DNA from: Burkholderia cepacia
GTDB taxonomy: Bacteria; Pseudomonadota; Gammaproteobacteria; Burkholderiales; Burkholderiaceae
Reading direction: 5' to 3'
DNA length: 64,000 nt
NCBI RefSeq assembly: GCF_001718835.1
Contig: NZ_CP013444.1
Span: 1 to 64,000 of the forward strand
Positions 35,255 through 44,499 of this stretch are shown here, in pieces. Below the pieces are notes generated by a model, which saw only the letters and a list, made by a program, of their open reading frames with translations, was not told the DNA's origin and did no database searches. Each line of letters opens with the position of its first letter. Positions within the stretch are counted from its first letter, which is position 1. Both the position numbers and the translations under genes were made by a program.

Positions 35255-35812
35255 CGGGCTCCTGGTAGCGGGCCGCTCGTTGTCACGGACAACGAAAGAT
35301 GGCGCTTTTCTGATACTGGCGGAGCAACCGCGATAGTCACCGGCGAATGTTCCGGGAATGATGGGACCGTATGCGATGCTCGGCCGCGGTGAGCGACCCG
35401 GATGCCCGGACAGGGCTCAATGCCGAAAGCATTATACGGATTCCCCTTGGCACGTGCCCCGCCTGCGATGACGAGGTCTTGCGAGACAAAAGGAGGTGAT
35501 GTTCACGCGTCAGATCAATCTGCATGCGCCGGCCGTTGCCGGGATCGCATTGCCTTCGAACATGAAGGAGACGGCACACCCGGCAACTGGAAGCGGCAAG
35601 CAGGTGTCGCAAGGTTGATCGACCTTGCCGCATCGGAAATTGCACACATGGAACATAACGAAGGGCGCGCGGGTCTTCGGCAAATGATGGCGCGTTTTCG
35701 ATACGGATGGCGCCGTTGCGATAGTCCGCGGCGAGCCTTCGTGGAACCATGGCTGACGCGTGCCGCGCAGCCGGCACGTCCGTCTATCCTGGAAGCCGAT
35801 GAGGACACGAAC
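35255..35812. promoter_or_regulatory. Intergenic region with two 50-bp direct repeats (AraC-type sites)
   Basis: Two similar segments, 35298-35347 and 35686-35735, share GATGGCGC, a TTTT-GATAC core and GCGATAGTC-CGGCGA in the same order and direction. They flank about 340 bp between the divergent AraC and hydrolase genes. AraC proteins bind such direct repeats. No gene is evident in the interval. Confidence 0.5.
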
Positions 35813-36640
35813 ATGACGACGCTTTATCGCGGCATGAACCGCGCGGCGCTCGACGCTGCTTACAACAACGTCGAGGCCATTCCCGATTTCCCGGCCGTAC
35901 TGGCCGATTTTCAGGCGCGCAGCACCGGGCTATACGAGCAGGCATCGTGCCGCCGTGACCTTCGCTATGGCGGCAGCCCGCGCGAACGATACGACTGGAT
36001 CGCATGCGGGCAGCCCGCTGCGCCGACGCTCGTATTCATTCACGGCGGCTATTGGCAGAATTGCGCGAAGGAAGATTTCGCGTTCATCGCAAGCGGCCCG
36101 CTCGCGAACGGGCTCAATGTCGTGCTTGCCGAGTACACGCTGGCGCCCGACGCTTCGATGACGCAGATCGTCGGTGAGATCGGCCGCCTGCTCGATCATC
36201 TTGGCGCTGATCGCGACGCGCTCGGGACGAAGGGGCGTCCGCTCGTGCTGTGCGGCCATTCGGCCGGCGGCCACCTGACTGCGATGTATCGCGGGCATCC
36301 GGTCGTGACGAGCGCACTGCCGATCAGCGCGCTCGTCGATCTCGAGCCGATCAGCCTGTCATGGCTCAACGACAAACTGAAGTTGTCGGCCCGGGAGATC
36401 GATGAATTCAGCCCGTTGAGACATATCGGAAAGGGCGTGCCGACGATGGTCGCGGTCGGCGGCGCGGAATTGCCGGAACTCGTGCGGCAGTCGGACGAAT
36501 ATGCGGCCGCGTGTGCGTCCGCCGGAGAGGCGGTCGAGTTGCTCCACGTACCGGGCTGCACGCACTTTTCGATACTCGAGACACTCGCGCGTCGCGACGG
36601 GTGCCTGGCGCAGGCGCTCGTGACGGTCGCAGGGCGGTGA
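35813..36640 (+). CDS. Alpha/beta hydrolase of the HGGY esterase / kynurenine-formamidase-like group
   Basis: 275 residues from ATG 35813. Oxyanion motif FIHGGYWQ, nucleophile elbow CGHSAGGHL (Ser in GHSAG), and a C-terminal His in GCTHFSI. The HGGYW motif is shared with bacterial arylformamidase-like esterases; no kyn genes are nearby, so the substrate is open. Expression is probably controlled by the divergent AraC regulator. Confidence 0.82.
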   Translation: MTTLYRGMNRAALDAAYNNVEAIPDFPAVLADFQARSTGLYEQASCRRDLRYGGSPRERYDWIACGQPAAPTLVFIHGGYWQNCAKEDFAFIASGPLANGLNVVLAEYTLAPDASMTQIVGEIGRLLDHLGADRDALGTKGRPLVLCGHSAGGHLTAMYRGHPVVTSALPISALVDLEPISLSWLNDKLKLSAREIDEFSPLRHIGKGVPTMVAVGGAELPELVRQSDEYAAACASAGEAVELLHVPGCTHFSILETLARRDGCLAQALVTVAGR

Positions 36641-36953
36641 TGCCGCCTGGTGCACATGGTTTCCCCAAGGCAGGTCGCTCGATATCGTTTTTTCTTCAAC
36701 AATTTCAGATTGGTGACGACTGCGTGAACCGTTCAAACGTCATGGCCTGCCCGCCGAATTTCTCAATTTTTTGAGCCGGGCAATTTCCTGATTCAGGGTT
36801 CACGGCAGACCAGCGCCGCCATATAGCCGGAACCATCAAGACAGGTTCGTTTCTCGTCTTACAAAATTCCTTAAGTTTGATACCATACCGCCACTATTTG
36901 TATGGCAACTGTATTGTTTCTGTATGGGTTCGGACTCAAGGAGCGAAGCAGGA
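36641..36953. other. Promoter region of the Ter operon
   Basis: 313 bp, AT-richer toward its right end. TTGATA (36877-36882) and TATGGC (36901-36906), 18 bp apart, form a weak candidate promoter for the rightward Ter genes. AAGGAG lies about 10 bases before the first ATG (36954). No gene seen. Confidence 0.45.
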
Positions 36954-38084
36954 ATGATGGTGCTGGCGCCTGGCGCAAACACCGCTTTAGGAGCACCTCA
37001 ATGTTCCTGGACGCTGGAATGCGCGAACCCCTCGGCCTTCGGGGAATATGCTGCAGTCGCTCTACTCCCGGTTGACGACAAGCGTCAGCCCAAGGGGGAC
37101 GCGGCCCTGTTCCAGGTCGAACGAGGCTGGATGGCATGGAGCGGCAGCCGGGAGAGAATCGGCTGCCGACTGGACCTTTCCGCACTTCCGGCCGGCGCCG
37201 ACCGCGTACTCGTCGTCGTGTACACCTTCTCGGCCATCGGCCCGGTGCGCGAGCTCCGCTCCCTTCGCCTGCAGGTCGACGACCAGATCGAGTTCAGCCT
37301 GAACCTCTCCGAGAACGGCGAATCAGCAATCATCATCGGCGAGTTCTACTGCCGTAACCAGCAGTGGAAGTTCCGCGCGCTGGCCGAAGGCTCCGCCTAT
37401 GGACTTTCCGCCCTCGGCCGCAGGATCGGGCTGGCTGTCGACGACGCCCATCCCGATCGCCGCCCACGCTCCTCCGATTCGTGTCGCGCTGCCAGCGGCA
37501 CCGGCTTCGCCATCAGCGCGACGCACGTCCTCACCTGTGCGCATGTCATCGAGGACATGCAGGAAATCCACATCGCTTCCCTCGAGGGCCGACACCGCGC
37601 GGAGCCCGTGGTGGTGGACCGCCGCAACGACCTCGCGCTGCTGCGCGTCCAGGGGGCGCCCGTCTTCAAGCATGTCTCCTTCAGGGACGGCACGGGCTGC
37701 GACCTCGGCGAGCAGGTGGTCGCGATGGGCTTCCCGCTGGCCGGCCTGACCGGCGGAGGCGTGCAGGTCACGCAGGGAGGTGTCTCCGCACTGTTCGGAC
37801 TGCACAACGACGCCAGCCTGCTGCAGTTCACGGCCCCGATCCAGCCCGGATCGAGCGGCAGTCCGCTGTTCGATACGTCCGGCGCGGTCGTGGGGATGGT
37901 CACCTCGACGGTGCCGGATGCCCAGAACATGAATTTCGCGGTGAAGGCCGGCCTCGCGCTGGCCTTCCTGGATGCCTGCGGCGTCGTCGCCTCCAGAACC
38001 CCCTCGGGCAAAACCTTCACCACAGCCCAGATATCCCGCGAGGCGCAGCAGTTTCTATGGCGAATCGAGGCGCGGAACCCATAG
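36954..38084 (+). CDS. TerD domain fused to a trypsin-like serine protease
   Basis: 376 residues. The N-terminal 150 residues are a TerD-type domain (VLVVVYTFSAIGPVRELRSL; IIIGEFYCRNQQWKFRALAEG, the family's C-terminal strand pattern). The rest is a trypsin/DegP-fold protease with His197 (LTCAHVIED), Asp226 (RRNDLALL) and Ser301 (PGSSGSPLFD). There is no signal peptide, so it should act in the cytoplasm. TerD domains bind Ca2+, and TerD-protease fusions are known from comparative studies of Ter systems. It is the first gene of the island, with the next gene 33 bp away. ATG 36954 is chosen over in-frame ATG 36924 for its AAGGAG. Confidence 0.88.
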   Translation: MMVLAPGANTALGAPQCSWTLECANPSAFGEYAAVALLPVDDKRQPKGDAALFQVERGWMAWSGSRERIGCRLDLSALPAGADRVLVVVYTFSAIGPVRELRSLRLQVDDQIEFSLNLSENGESAIIIGEFYCRNQQWKFRALAEGSAYGLSALGRRIGLAVDDAHPDRRPRSSDSCRAASGTGFAISATHVLTCAHVIEDMQEIHIASLEGRHRAEPVVVDRRNDLALLRVQGAPVFKHVSFRDGTGCDLGEQVVAMGFPLAGLTGGGVQVTQGGVSALFGLHNDASLLQFTAPIQPGSSGSPLFDTSGAVVGMVTSTVPDAQNMNFAVKAGLALAFLDACGVVASRTPSGKTFTTAQISREAQQFLWRIEARNP

Positions 38085-38117
38085 AAGCACGTTGACTTGA
38101 ATCCCGAGGAAGCAGTT

Positions 38118-39245
38118 ATGGAAAGCCATGCCGTACCCGTGTCCCTCCGCGCACAGCTGATGCGGGGACTGCTCGAAGTCAACGTCGACGACGCCGTCCT
38201 GCCTCCGTCCGCCCTGTTCGGCTTCGCCGAGCGCCGCAACCCCAAGCGGGCCTTCCTGTTCGTGTCCAAGGTCCTGGGCCGGCACATACCGGTTAGCCCG
38301 TCCGTCATGTCCGCCAGCTTCGAGCGCCTGGCGGCGGAGATCCCGGCGGACCTGCCCGGCCCGGTGCTCGTGATCGGCATGGCAGAAACCGCCGTCGGGC
38401 TCGGCGCCGGCGTGCACCGTGCATTGAGCGCAACCCGGCCCGATACCGTCTACCTGGTCAGCACCCGCCATCCGCTCGGCACTGAACTCTTCGCTCGATT
38501 CGACGAAGAGCATAGCCACGCCAGCGCTCATCTGATCCACATGCCGGTCGAGCCGGAAGTCCGGGAGATGATGCTCGAGGCCAGATCGCTGGTGCTGGTG
38601 GACGATGAAGCTTCCACCGGCAAGACCTTCGTCAACCTGCATCGCGCGCTGGTGGAGGCCGGCCTGACGAAGGTCGAGCGGGTCGTCACCTGCGTCCTGA
38701 CCGACTGGTCCGCAGGGGCCGTTGGCAAGGCCATCGGCGAATCGGCCACGTCGGTGTCGCTGATGAAGGGTTCTTACCGGTTTCATGAAGACCCGTCCGC
38801 GCCGCTGCCGGACATGCCGGACGTGGGCGCGGTGTCCGCCGGCGAATGGCGGCTCTCCCCTCGGAACGACTGGGGACGCCTGGGCGTGCGCAACGTGGAA
38901 GACACCCTCGCGCCGGACCTCCAGGTCGCGCCGGGCGAGAAGATCGTCGTGATCGGCACCGGCGAGTTCGTGTGGCGGCCCTTCCTGCTGGCGGAGCGCC
39001 TGAAGCGCGCCGGCGCGGATGTCCACTTCAGCTCCACCACCCGTTCCCCCATCGCACTGGGCCACGCCATCGAGCACGCGCTTTCCTTCCCGGACAACTA
39101 CGGCCTCGGCATCCCGAACTTCCTCTACAACGTGAAGCCCGGCCAGTTCGACCGGGTGCTGATCTGCACCGAAACCCCCGCGCAGGCGCTGCCCGCCGAG
39201 CTGGTGGATGCCCTGGGCGCGGAGGTGATCGTCGATGAGCAGTAA
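38118..39245 (+). CDS. Ter-associated phosphoribosyltransferase with TRSP domain
   Basis: 375 residues from ATG 38118 (GAGGA, 7-base spacing). The N-terminal domain is a phosphoribosyltransferase-like fold of the PRTase_2 group, with the PRPP-loop equivalent LVLVDDEASTGKTFVNLH and the VSTRHPLG region. The C-terminal third matches the TRSP domain (KIVVIGTGEFVWRPFLLAERL; FSSTTRSPI). Comparative genomics places these in Ter operons as part of a proposed pathway making a nucleoside- or nucleotide-like metabolite. No activity is established by sequence. Confidence 0.8.
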   Translation: MESHAVPVSLRAQLMRGLLEVNVDDAVLPPSALFGFAERRNPKRAFLFVSKVLGRHIPVSPSVMSASFERLAAEIPADLPGPVLVIGMAETAVGLGAGVHRALSATRPDTVYLVSTRHPLGTELFARFDEEHSHASAHLIHMPVEPEVREMMLEARSLVLVDDEASTGKTFVNLHRALVEAGLTKVERVVTCVLTDWSAGAVGKAIGESATSVSLMKGSYRFHEDPSAPLPDMPDVGAVSAGEWRLSPRNDWGRLGVRNVEDTLAPDLQVAPGEKIVVIGTGEFVWRPFLLAERLKRAGADVHFSSTTRSPIALGHAIEHALSFPDNYGLGIPNFLYNVKPGQFDRVLICTETPAQALPAELVDALGAEVIVDEQ

Positions 39246-39993
39246 GCGCCCGCTGGTGCTCGTCGATCTCGACGACACGCTGTTCCAGACCGCACGCAAG
39301 ATGCCGGAAGGCACCCCGCGCATCCCGGCAACCGTGGATGGTCACGGCCAGCCCAACGGCTACATGACCCCGGTGCAGCAGGCTTTGATCAACTGGCTGC
39401 TGGCATCGGCCGACGTCGTTCCGGTCACCGCGCGCAGCGTCGAGGCCTACCGCCGCGTGAAGCTGCCGTTCACGCGCGGCGCAATCTGCTCCCACGGCGG
39501 CGTGATCCTGCGTGCTGACGGCACGCTCGATCAGGACTGGCACGGCCGGATGGCGGAAGCGCTCCGGACTTTCCAGGATCGTCTGCCGGCGCTGAGCGAA
39601 GCCACGCTGCGGATCGGCGCGGCGCTTGGCTTCTCCCTGCGCGGCTGGGTCGCGGCGGAGCACGGGCTGCGCCACTACGTGGTGACCAAGCACAACGAAT
39701 CGGACGACGCCGTGCTTTCCACGGTGCTTGCCGAGGTTCAGGCCCGAGGGCTGCTGGACGGCATGCACATCCACGCCAACGGCAACAATCTGGCCTTCCT
39801 GCCCGACGGGCTGGCCAAGCGCCTGGCCGTTCGGGAATGGCTGCGCCGTGACCGCGAACTCAACGGCGAACGCCCGGTGCTGGGCTTGGGCGACAGCATC
39901 ACCGATCTCGGTTTCATGGACCTCTGCCACATGTGGGCCACGCCGGCCCGGAGCCAGTTGGCGAAGGCAGCGGAGGGCCTGATCCATGCGTGA
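39235..39993 (+). CDS. HAD-superfamily hydrolase (Ter-associated)
   Basis: 252 residues. HAD motif I is VLVDLDDTLFQ (DxDxT), motif II a Thr in PVTARS, and motif IV GLGDSITDLGFM. The family removes phosphate from small molecules. Overlap with the genes on both sides (11 bp upstream, 8 bp downstream) shows tight coupling in the Ter biosynthetic module, where it would act on a phosphorylated intermediate. Confidence 0.85.
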   Translation: MSSKRPLVLVDLDDTLFQTARKMPEGTPRIPATVDGHGQPNGYMTPVQQALINWLLASADVVPVTARSVEAYRRVKLPFTRGAICSHGGVILRADGTLDQDWHGRMAEALRTFQDRLPALSEATLRIGAALGFSLRGWVAAEHGLRHYVVTKHNESDDAVLSTVLAEVQARGLLDGMHIHANGNNLAFLPDGLAKRLAVREWLRRDRELNGERPVLGLGDSITDLGFMDLCHMWATPARSQLAKAAEGLIHA

Positions 39994-41083
39994 TCCTTTC
40001 GCCTCCCTCATGACCATCGGCAGCGGCAGCTATGCCCCTGACGACGTGCATCTGCTGCTGCAGCGCATGCAGATGCAGGTGACGGACGTTCGGGAGAAGG
40101 AGCGCCTGATCCAGACGAACCGCAAGCACTACTCCGAGATGATCAGCCTGGAGCATGCGCCGACCGAGTTGCACCAGCGCCTCTATGCGCGCGCCCTGGC
40201 GCAGAACGGCAAGCGCATGGCCACTGACGTGCAGTCGCTGGCGCTGGCCTTGAATGCCGCGTATACCGGCGCGAGCATCGCGCTCGTCTCCTTCGTGCGC
40301 GCCGGACTGCCGCTTGGCGTGCTGCTGCGCCGCGCGCTGGTGGCGATGGGGCGCGACGCGCGCCACTACGGCGTCAGCATCATCCGCGACCGCGGCATGG
40401 ACACGGTTGCCCTCGAAGCGATCGTCCGTCTCCACGGTGCGGAGAACATCGTTTTCGTGGATGGCTGGACCGGCAAGGGCGCGATTTCCGGCGAACTCGC
40501 GCGCGCGCTCGGCGCGGACAAGCGCTTCCCGGAGGCTCCGCGCCTCGTCGTGCTGGCGGACCCGTGCGGCCGTGCGTGGCTGGCCGCGTCGGCGGAAGAC
40601 TGGGTGATTCCGTCCGGCATTCTGGGCGCCACCGTATCCGGCCTGGTATCGCGTTCCATCTGGCCGGCGCAAGGCGGTCTGCATGGCTGTGTGGTGTACG
40701 ACCACCTGCATGAGCACGACGTCACCCGTGACTTCATCGAGCAGATCGAGACCGCGCGTCGCGCATTGGGCGAGGTGCCGCAGGCGTCTCCGTGGACTGC
40801 CGATCAGCGCCTGATGCTTCAGGCGGAAGCAGACAACGTGGTGCATTCGCTCGCGGCGCGCTTCGGGATCGCCAACCTGAACCGCGTGAAGCCCGGCATC
40901 GCCGAGGCGACGCGCGCCGTCCTTCGCCGCGTGCCTGACCACGTCCTGGTCCGTGATCGCGGCGACGGCGACGTGCAATTGCTGATGCACCTCGCCGAGC
41001 GCGCCGGCGTGACCGTCGAAGAAGCGGGTTCGGCCCTGGGCCCGTACCGTGCAGCGACCCTCATCCGGAGTGTGAACGGATGA
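39986..41083 (+). CDS. StiP-family phosphoribosyltransferase-like protein
   Basis: 365 residues. Matches the family often labelled cysteine protease StiP, which contains a PRTase-like domain. Visible are SGSYAPDDVHLLLQ at the N-terminus, the YTGASIALVSFVRAGLPLGV segment and a PRPP-loop-like VFVDGWTGKGAI. The C-terminus is a small helical domain. I prefer phosphoribosyltransferase-like because of the VDGWTGKG loop and because it lies with a second PRTase, a HAD hydrolase and a CitE-like lyase. Confidence 0.8.
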   Translation: MRDPFASLMTIGSGSYAPDDVHLLLQRMQMQVTDVREKERLIQTNRKHYSEMISLEHAPTELHQRLYARALAQNGKRMATDVQSLALALNAAYTGASIALVSFVRAGLPLGVLLRRALVAMGRDARHYGVSIIRDRGMDTVALEAIVRLHGAENIVFVDGWTGKGAISGELARALGADKRFPEAPRLVVLADPCGRAWLAASAEDWVIPSGILGATVSGLVSRSIWPAQGGLHGCVVYDHLHEHDVTRDFIEQIETARRALGEVPQASPWTADQRLMLQAEADNVVHSLAARFGIANLNRVKPGIAEATRAVLRRVPDHVLVRDRGDGDVQLLMHLAERAGVTVEEAGSALGPYRAATLIRSVNG

Positions 41084-42027
41084 AGGCCATTTCGCCGTTC
41101 GCCCTCGGGGCGACCCTGTACATGCCGGCCACCCGCAGCGACATTCTGGACGTGGTCTTCGGCAGCAAGCTCCCCGAGCTTCGCTCGCTCGTGGTGTGCC
41201 TGGAAGACGCCGTGGCGGAGATCGATGTCGAGCGCGCGCTGGGGAACCTGCAGGCGCTGCTCACGCAGATCGACGTTCGCGGCGGACGTCCCGCGGAAGG
41301 TCCGCTCGTGTTCGTCCGGCCCCGCGATGTGGGCATGGCGGCCGTGCTGAACGACTGGCCGCTGATGAAGCACGTGGACGGTTTCGTGGTGCCGAAGCTG
41401 ACCTTGAAGCGCCTGGGCGCCTGGGAGAAAGCGGTCAGCAACCCGGACCTGCTCCTCATGCCCACGCTCGAGACAGCCGACGTCTACAACCCGGGTGCAA
41501 TGGTGGAGCTGGGCCAGGCGCTGAAGGCCAGCCTGAACGAACGCATCATCGCGCTACGGATCGGCGGCAACGACCTCATGGGCTGCCTCGGGCTTCGCCG
41601 CAACCCGGCCAGGACGCTCTACGACACCCCGATGAGTTATGTGATCCCGATGCTGGCCGGCGTCATGGGCGCGCAAGGCTTTTCGCTGACCGCGCCGGTG
41701 TTCGAGCAGCACGCCACGCCGGCACTCCTGCAAGCGGAACTGGAGCTGGACATCTGTCACGGGCTGGTGGGCAAGACAGCGATTCACCCCCGCCAGATCA
41801 GTCTCATCCAGGACACGCTTCGCGTCAGCCTGGAGGATCTCAACGCCGCCAGGCTGATCGTCGATCAGGGTGCGCAGGCCGTGTTCAGGCACAACGACGC
41901 GATGTGCGAACCCGCCACCCATCACAAGTGGGCAGCCAACATCCTCGAGCGCGCCAAATGGCTCGGGGTCAAGCCCGCCGAGGCCGGCGGCGGCGAGCCC
42001 AGCATCCGCCTGGCGGAGGCCAATTGA
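41080..42027 (+). CDS. HpcH/HpaI aldolase, citrate lyase beta (CitE)-like family
   Basis: 315 residues, overlapping StiP by 4 bp. A TIM-barrel C-C lyase of the CitE type: LVVCLEDAVAEIDVE with its acidic residues, then FVRPRDV, LPTLETADV-like (LLMPTLETADVYN) and GKTAIHPRQI. Relatives use a CoA thioester or 2-oxo acid. No CitDF or CoA-transferase is nearby, so it is not citrate lyase but the carbon-carbon lyase of the Ter-linked module. Confidence 0.82.
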   Translation: MKAISPFALGATLYMPATRSDILDVVFGSKLPELRSLVVCLEDAVAEIDVERALGNLQALLTQIDVRGGRPAEGPLVFVRPRDVGMAAVLNDWPLMKHVDGFVVPKLTLKRLGAWEKAVSNPDLLLMPTLETADVYNPGAMVELGQALKASLNERIIALRIGGNDLMGCLGLRRNPARTLYDTPMSYVIPMLAGVMGAQGFSLTAPVFEQHATPALLQAELELDICHGLVGKTAIHPRQISLIQDTLRVSLEDLNAARLIVDQGAQAVFRHNDAMCEPATHHKWAANILERAKWLGVKPAEAGGGEPSIRLAEAN

Positions 42028-42151
42028 TGCCGGCGACATTTTCAACCTGGGCGGCGGCGGGCCCGCACGCGGTTCAAGAAATCGGGCGCGAGGAGAGCGC
42101 CTCGACCTCTCAATCCCGACCGAACAACGAAGATCAACAAGGAGCGTAATC

Positions 42152-42745
42152 ATGGCACTCACCCTGAGCAAGAATCAGAGCATCTCGCTGGAGAAGACGG
42201 CCGGCACCGGCCTGAGCAACGTCAGCCTGGGCCTGGGCTGGGACCCCGTGAAGCCCGGCGGCTTCCTTTCCAGGATGCTGGGCAGCGGTAACGACTCGAT
42301 CGACCTCGATGCCTCGTGCATCGTTCTGGATGGCGACTACGCGCCCATCGATGTCGTCTGGTTCCGCCAGCTGGAATCGAAGGACGGCTCGATCGAACAC
42401 TCCGGCGACAACCTGACCGGCGACGGCGACGGCGATGACGAAACCATCCACGTGGACCTGCAGCGCCTGCCGGCCAAGGCGACGCATCTGGTCTTCACCG
42501 TGAACAGCTTCCGCGGCCAGACCTTCGATCAGGTCGAGAACGCGTACTGCCGCATCCTGAACGAAACCGCCAACAAGGAGCTCGCGCGCTTCAACCTGGC
42601 CGAGAAAGGCCGCCACACCGGCGTGGTGATGGCCAGCCTGAGCCGTGCGAGCGGCGGCTGGGAGTTCAAGGCGATCGGCCAGTCCACCAACGGTCGCACC
42701 GCCGAAGACCTCGTCAACCTGGCCATTCAGGCGGTGCGCGCATGA
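42152..42745 (+). CDS. terZ: TerZ-type TerD-domain protein
   Basis: 197 residues, close to TerZ in length. The TerD fold is clear: NVSLGLGWDPVKPGGF, IDLDASCIVLDGDY, the acidic Ca2+-binding loop GDNLTGDGDGDDETI, and VNSFRGQTFDQVENAYCRI. A good AAGGAG precedes the ATG. The position, just before terA with a 4-bp overlap, also fits terZ. Ter proteins confer resistance to tellurite, phage and colicins, and are thought to act as Ca2+-responsive assemblies at the membrane. Confidence 0.85.
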   Translation: MALTLSKNQSISLEKTAGTGLSNVSLGLGWDPVKPGGFLSRMLGSGNDSIDLDASCIVLDGDYAPIDVVWFRQLESKDGSIEHSGDNLTGDGDGDDETIHVDLQRLPAKATHLVFTVNSFRGQTFDQVENAYCRILNETANKELARFNLAEKGRHTGVVMASLSRASGGWEFKAIGQSTNGRTAEDLVNLAIQAVRA

Positions 42746-43926
42746 CCACGCTCCTGCCTGGCGGCAATGCGCCGGTCGCCACCGGCCCACTTCGCGTCGA
42801 CATCCACTACGCGCCGATCCCGGGCGCCGATATCGACATCTCCGCATTCGCGCTGACCACCACGGGCAAAGTCCGTGGCGACGGCGACATGTGCTTCTAC
42901 GGCCAGACCAGCATCCTGGGCGGGGCTGTCCAACTGACCGGCAGCGCCGCGGGTCGCGCCGAGTTCACGCTGGACCTCGGCCGTGTCGACCCGGCGGTCG
43001 AGAAGATTGCGCTGACCGCAACCATCTACGAGAACAAGGCCGCCTTCGACCGCGTGTCGACCCTGGCGCTGGCCGTCACCGGCGGCATCGAAGCCCGGAT
43101 CCCGACCGGCGGCATGAGCGAGACGGCGCTGATCCTCGGCGAGTTCTATCTCCGCCAGGGCGCCTGGAAGTTCCGCTGCGTCGGTCAAGGCTTCGCGGGT
43201 GGCCTCGAGCCGCTGGCCAAGCACTTCGGCGTCGACGTTGCCGCGCCGGCGCCGGCTTCCGCGCCGACGCCGGCCCCGGCGCCCGTTCCTCCGGCGCCGC
43301 CGAAATCGACGGTCAGCCTGAGCAAGGTCACGCTGGACAAGACGCGCTCCAGCATCAGCCTGGACAAGCCGGCAGCGGGTTTCGGCGAGATCAAGGTGAA
43401 CCTGAACTGGAACCGCGGCAGCGGCAGCGGCGGGGGCCTGCTGGGCGGCCTCTTCGGCAAGGGCGGTTCCGTCGACCTCGACGTCGGCTGCCTGTTCGAA
43501 CTGCAGGACGGCTACAAGGGCGTCGTCCAGGCGCTCGGCAACTGCTTCGGCGACCTGAATGACGAGCCTTACATCCAGCTCATGGGTGACGACCGCACCG
43601 GCTCCGTCGCGGGCGGCGAATGGCTGCACATCAACGGCAAGCAGTGGAGCGAGATCAAGCGGATCCTGGTCTTCGCGTTCATCTACGAAGGCGCCCCCAA
43701 CTGGAAGGCGACCGACGGCGTGGTGACCGTCTTCGTGCCCGGCCAGCCCGAGATCGAGGTGCGGCTGAACGAGGAAGGCGGCCGCCACGGCATGTGCGCG
43801 ATCGCGCTGCTGGAAAACGTGGGCGGCGCCGTCAAGGTCACCCGCCAGGTCGACTTCCACCGTGGGCATGACGACATGGACCGTGCCTACGGATGGGGGA
43901 TGCGCTGGCGCGCCGGCTCCAAGTAA
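42742..43926 (+). CDS. terA: TerA-type protein with two TerD-like domains
   Basis: 394 residues, near the usual TerA length. The N-terminal domain (about 5-165) and C-terminal domain (about 205-390) are both TerD-like, joined by a Pro/Ala-rich linker (ASAPTPAPAPVPPAPPK). The second domain has NLNWNRGSGSGGG, VDLDVGCLFELQDG and FIYEGAPNWKATDG. Overlaps terZ by 4 bp. Confidence 0.85.
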   Translation: MTTLLPGGNAPVATGPLRVDIHYAPIPGADIDISAFALTTTGKVRGDGDMCFYGQTSILGGAVQLTGSAAGRAEFTLDLGRVDPAVEKIALTATIYENKAAFDRVSTLALAVTGGIEARIPTGGMSETALILGEFYLRQGAWKFRCVGQGFAGGLEPLAKHFGVDVAAPAPASAPTPAPAPVPPAPPKSTVSLSKVTLDKTRSSISLDKPAAGFGEIKVNLNWNRGSGSGGGLLGGLFGKGGSVDLDVGCLFELQDGYKGVVQALGNCFGDLNDEPYIQLMGDDRTGSVAGGEWLHINGKQWSEIKRILVFAFIYEGAPNWKATDGVVTVFVPGQPEIEVRLNEEGGRHGMCAIALLENVGGAVKVTRQVDFHRGHDDMDRAYGWGMRWRAGSK

Positions 43927-43974
43927 CGAGATATCCGGCGGGGCCGGGGCGCCCCGCCCAACGAGGAGGAAACC

Positions 43975-44424
43975 ATGCTCGAGTGGCTGAAAACCAACGC
44001 GGCGAAAGCGCGCGAAACCTTGACGACGGAAGTCGCCAAGTTCAAGAACCGGACCTTTATGGAGGCGGTCGCCAATGGCTGCGCGCTGATCGCCGCGGCC
44101 GACGGCGTGATCCAGTCCGAGGAGAAGATGAAGATGGTCGGCTTCATCAACAACTCCCCGGAGCTCAAGGTCTTCAATCTGACCGATGTGATCAAGGTCT
44201 TCACCGACGCCTGCGCGAAGTTCGAGTTCGACTTTCAGATCGGCCAGGCCGAAGCGCTGAAGGCCATCAGCAAGATCAAGGGCAAGGACGGCGAAGCGCG
44301 CCTGCTGGTGCGGGTGTGCATTGCCATCGGCGGCTCGGACGGCAACTTCGACGACAAGGAGAAGGCTGCGTGTCGCCTGATCTGCCTGGAGCTGGGCCTG
44401 AACCCGGCGGATTTCGAGCTCTGA
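43975..44424 (+). CDS. terB: TerB-type tellurite-resistance protein
   Basis: 149 residues, all-helical. Two similar acidic motifs are visible: LIAAADGVIQSEEKMKMVGF and AIGGSDGNFDDKEKAACRL, the paired metal-binding pattern of TerB. In E. coli TerB contacts the membrane protein TerC; here terC is missing between terB and terD, so the membrane partner must be encoded elsewhere or replaced. Confidence 0.9.
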   Translation: MLEWLKTNAAKARETLTTEVAKFKNRTFMEAVANGCALIAAADGVIQSEEKMKMVGFINNSPELKVFNLTDVIKVFTDACAKFEFDFQIGQAEALKAISKIKGKDGEARLLVRVCIAIGGSDGNFDDKEKAACRLICLELGLNPADFEL

Positions 44425-44499
44425 CGCGCTGTCCATTCGGCCATGCGCAAGCATCGGCCGGCAACCCGTAACCCGTAGCAACCACAAGGAGCTGTACTC

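Noticed and set aside
35450..35475. Sigma-54 promoter (TTGGCACGTGCCCCGC)
   Set aside because: The -12 element should contain TTGC but reads CCGC; the match is to the -24 half only.
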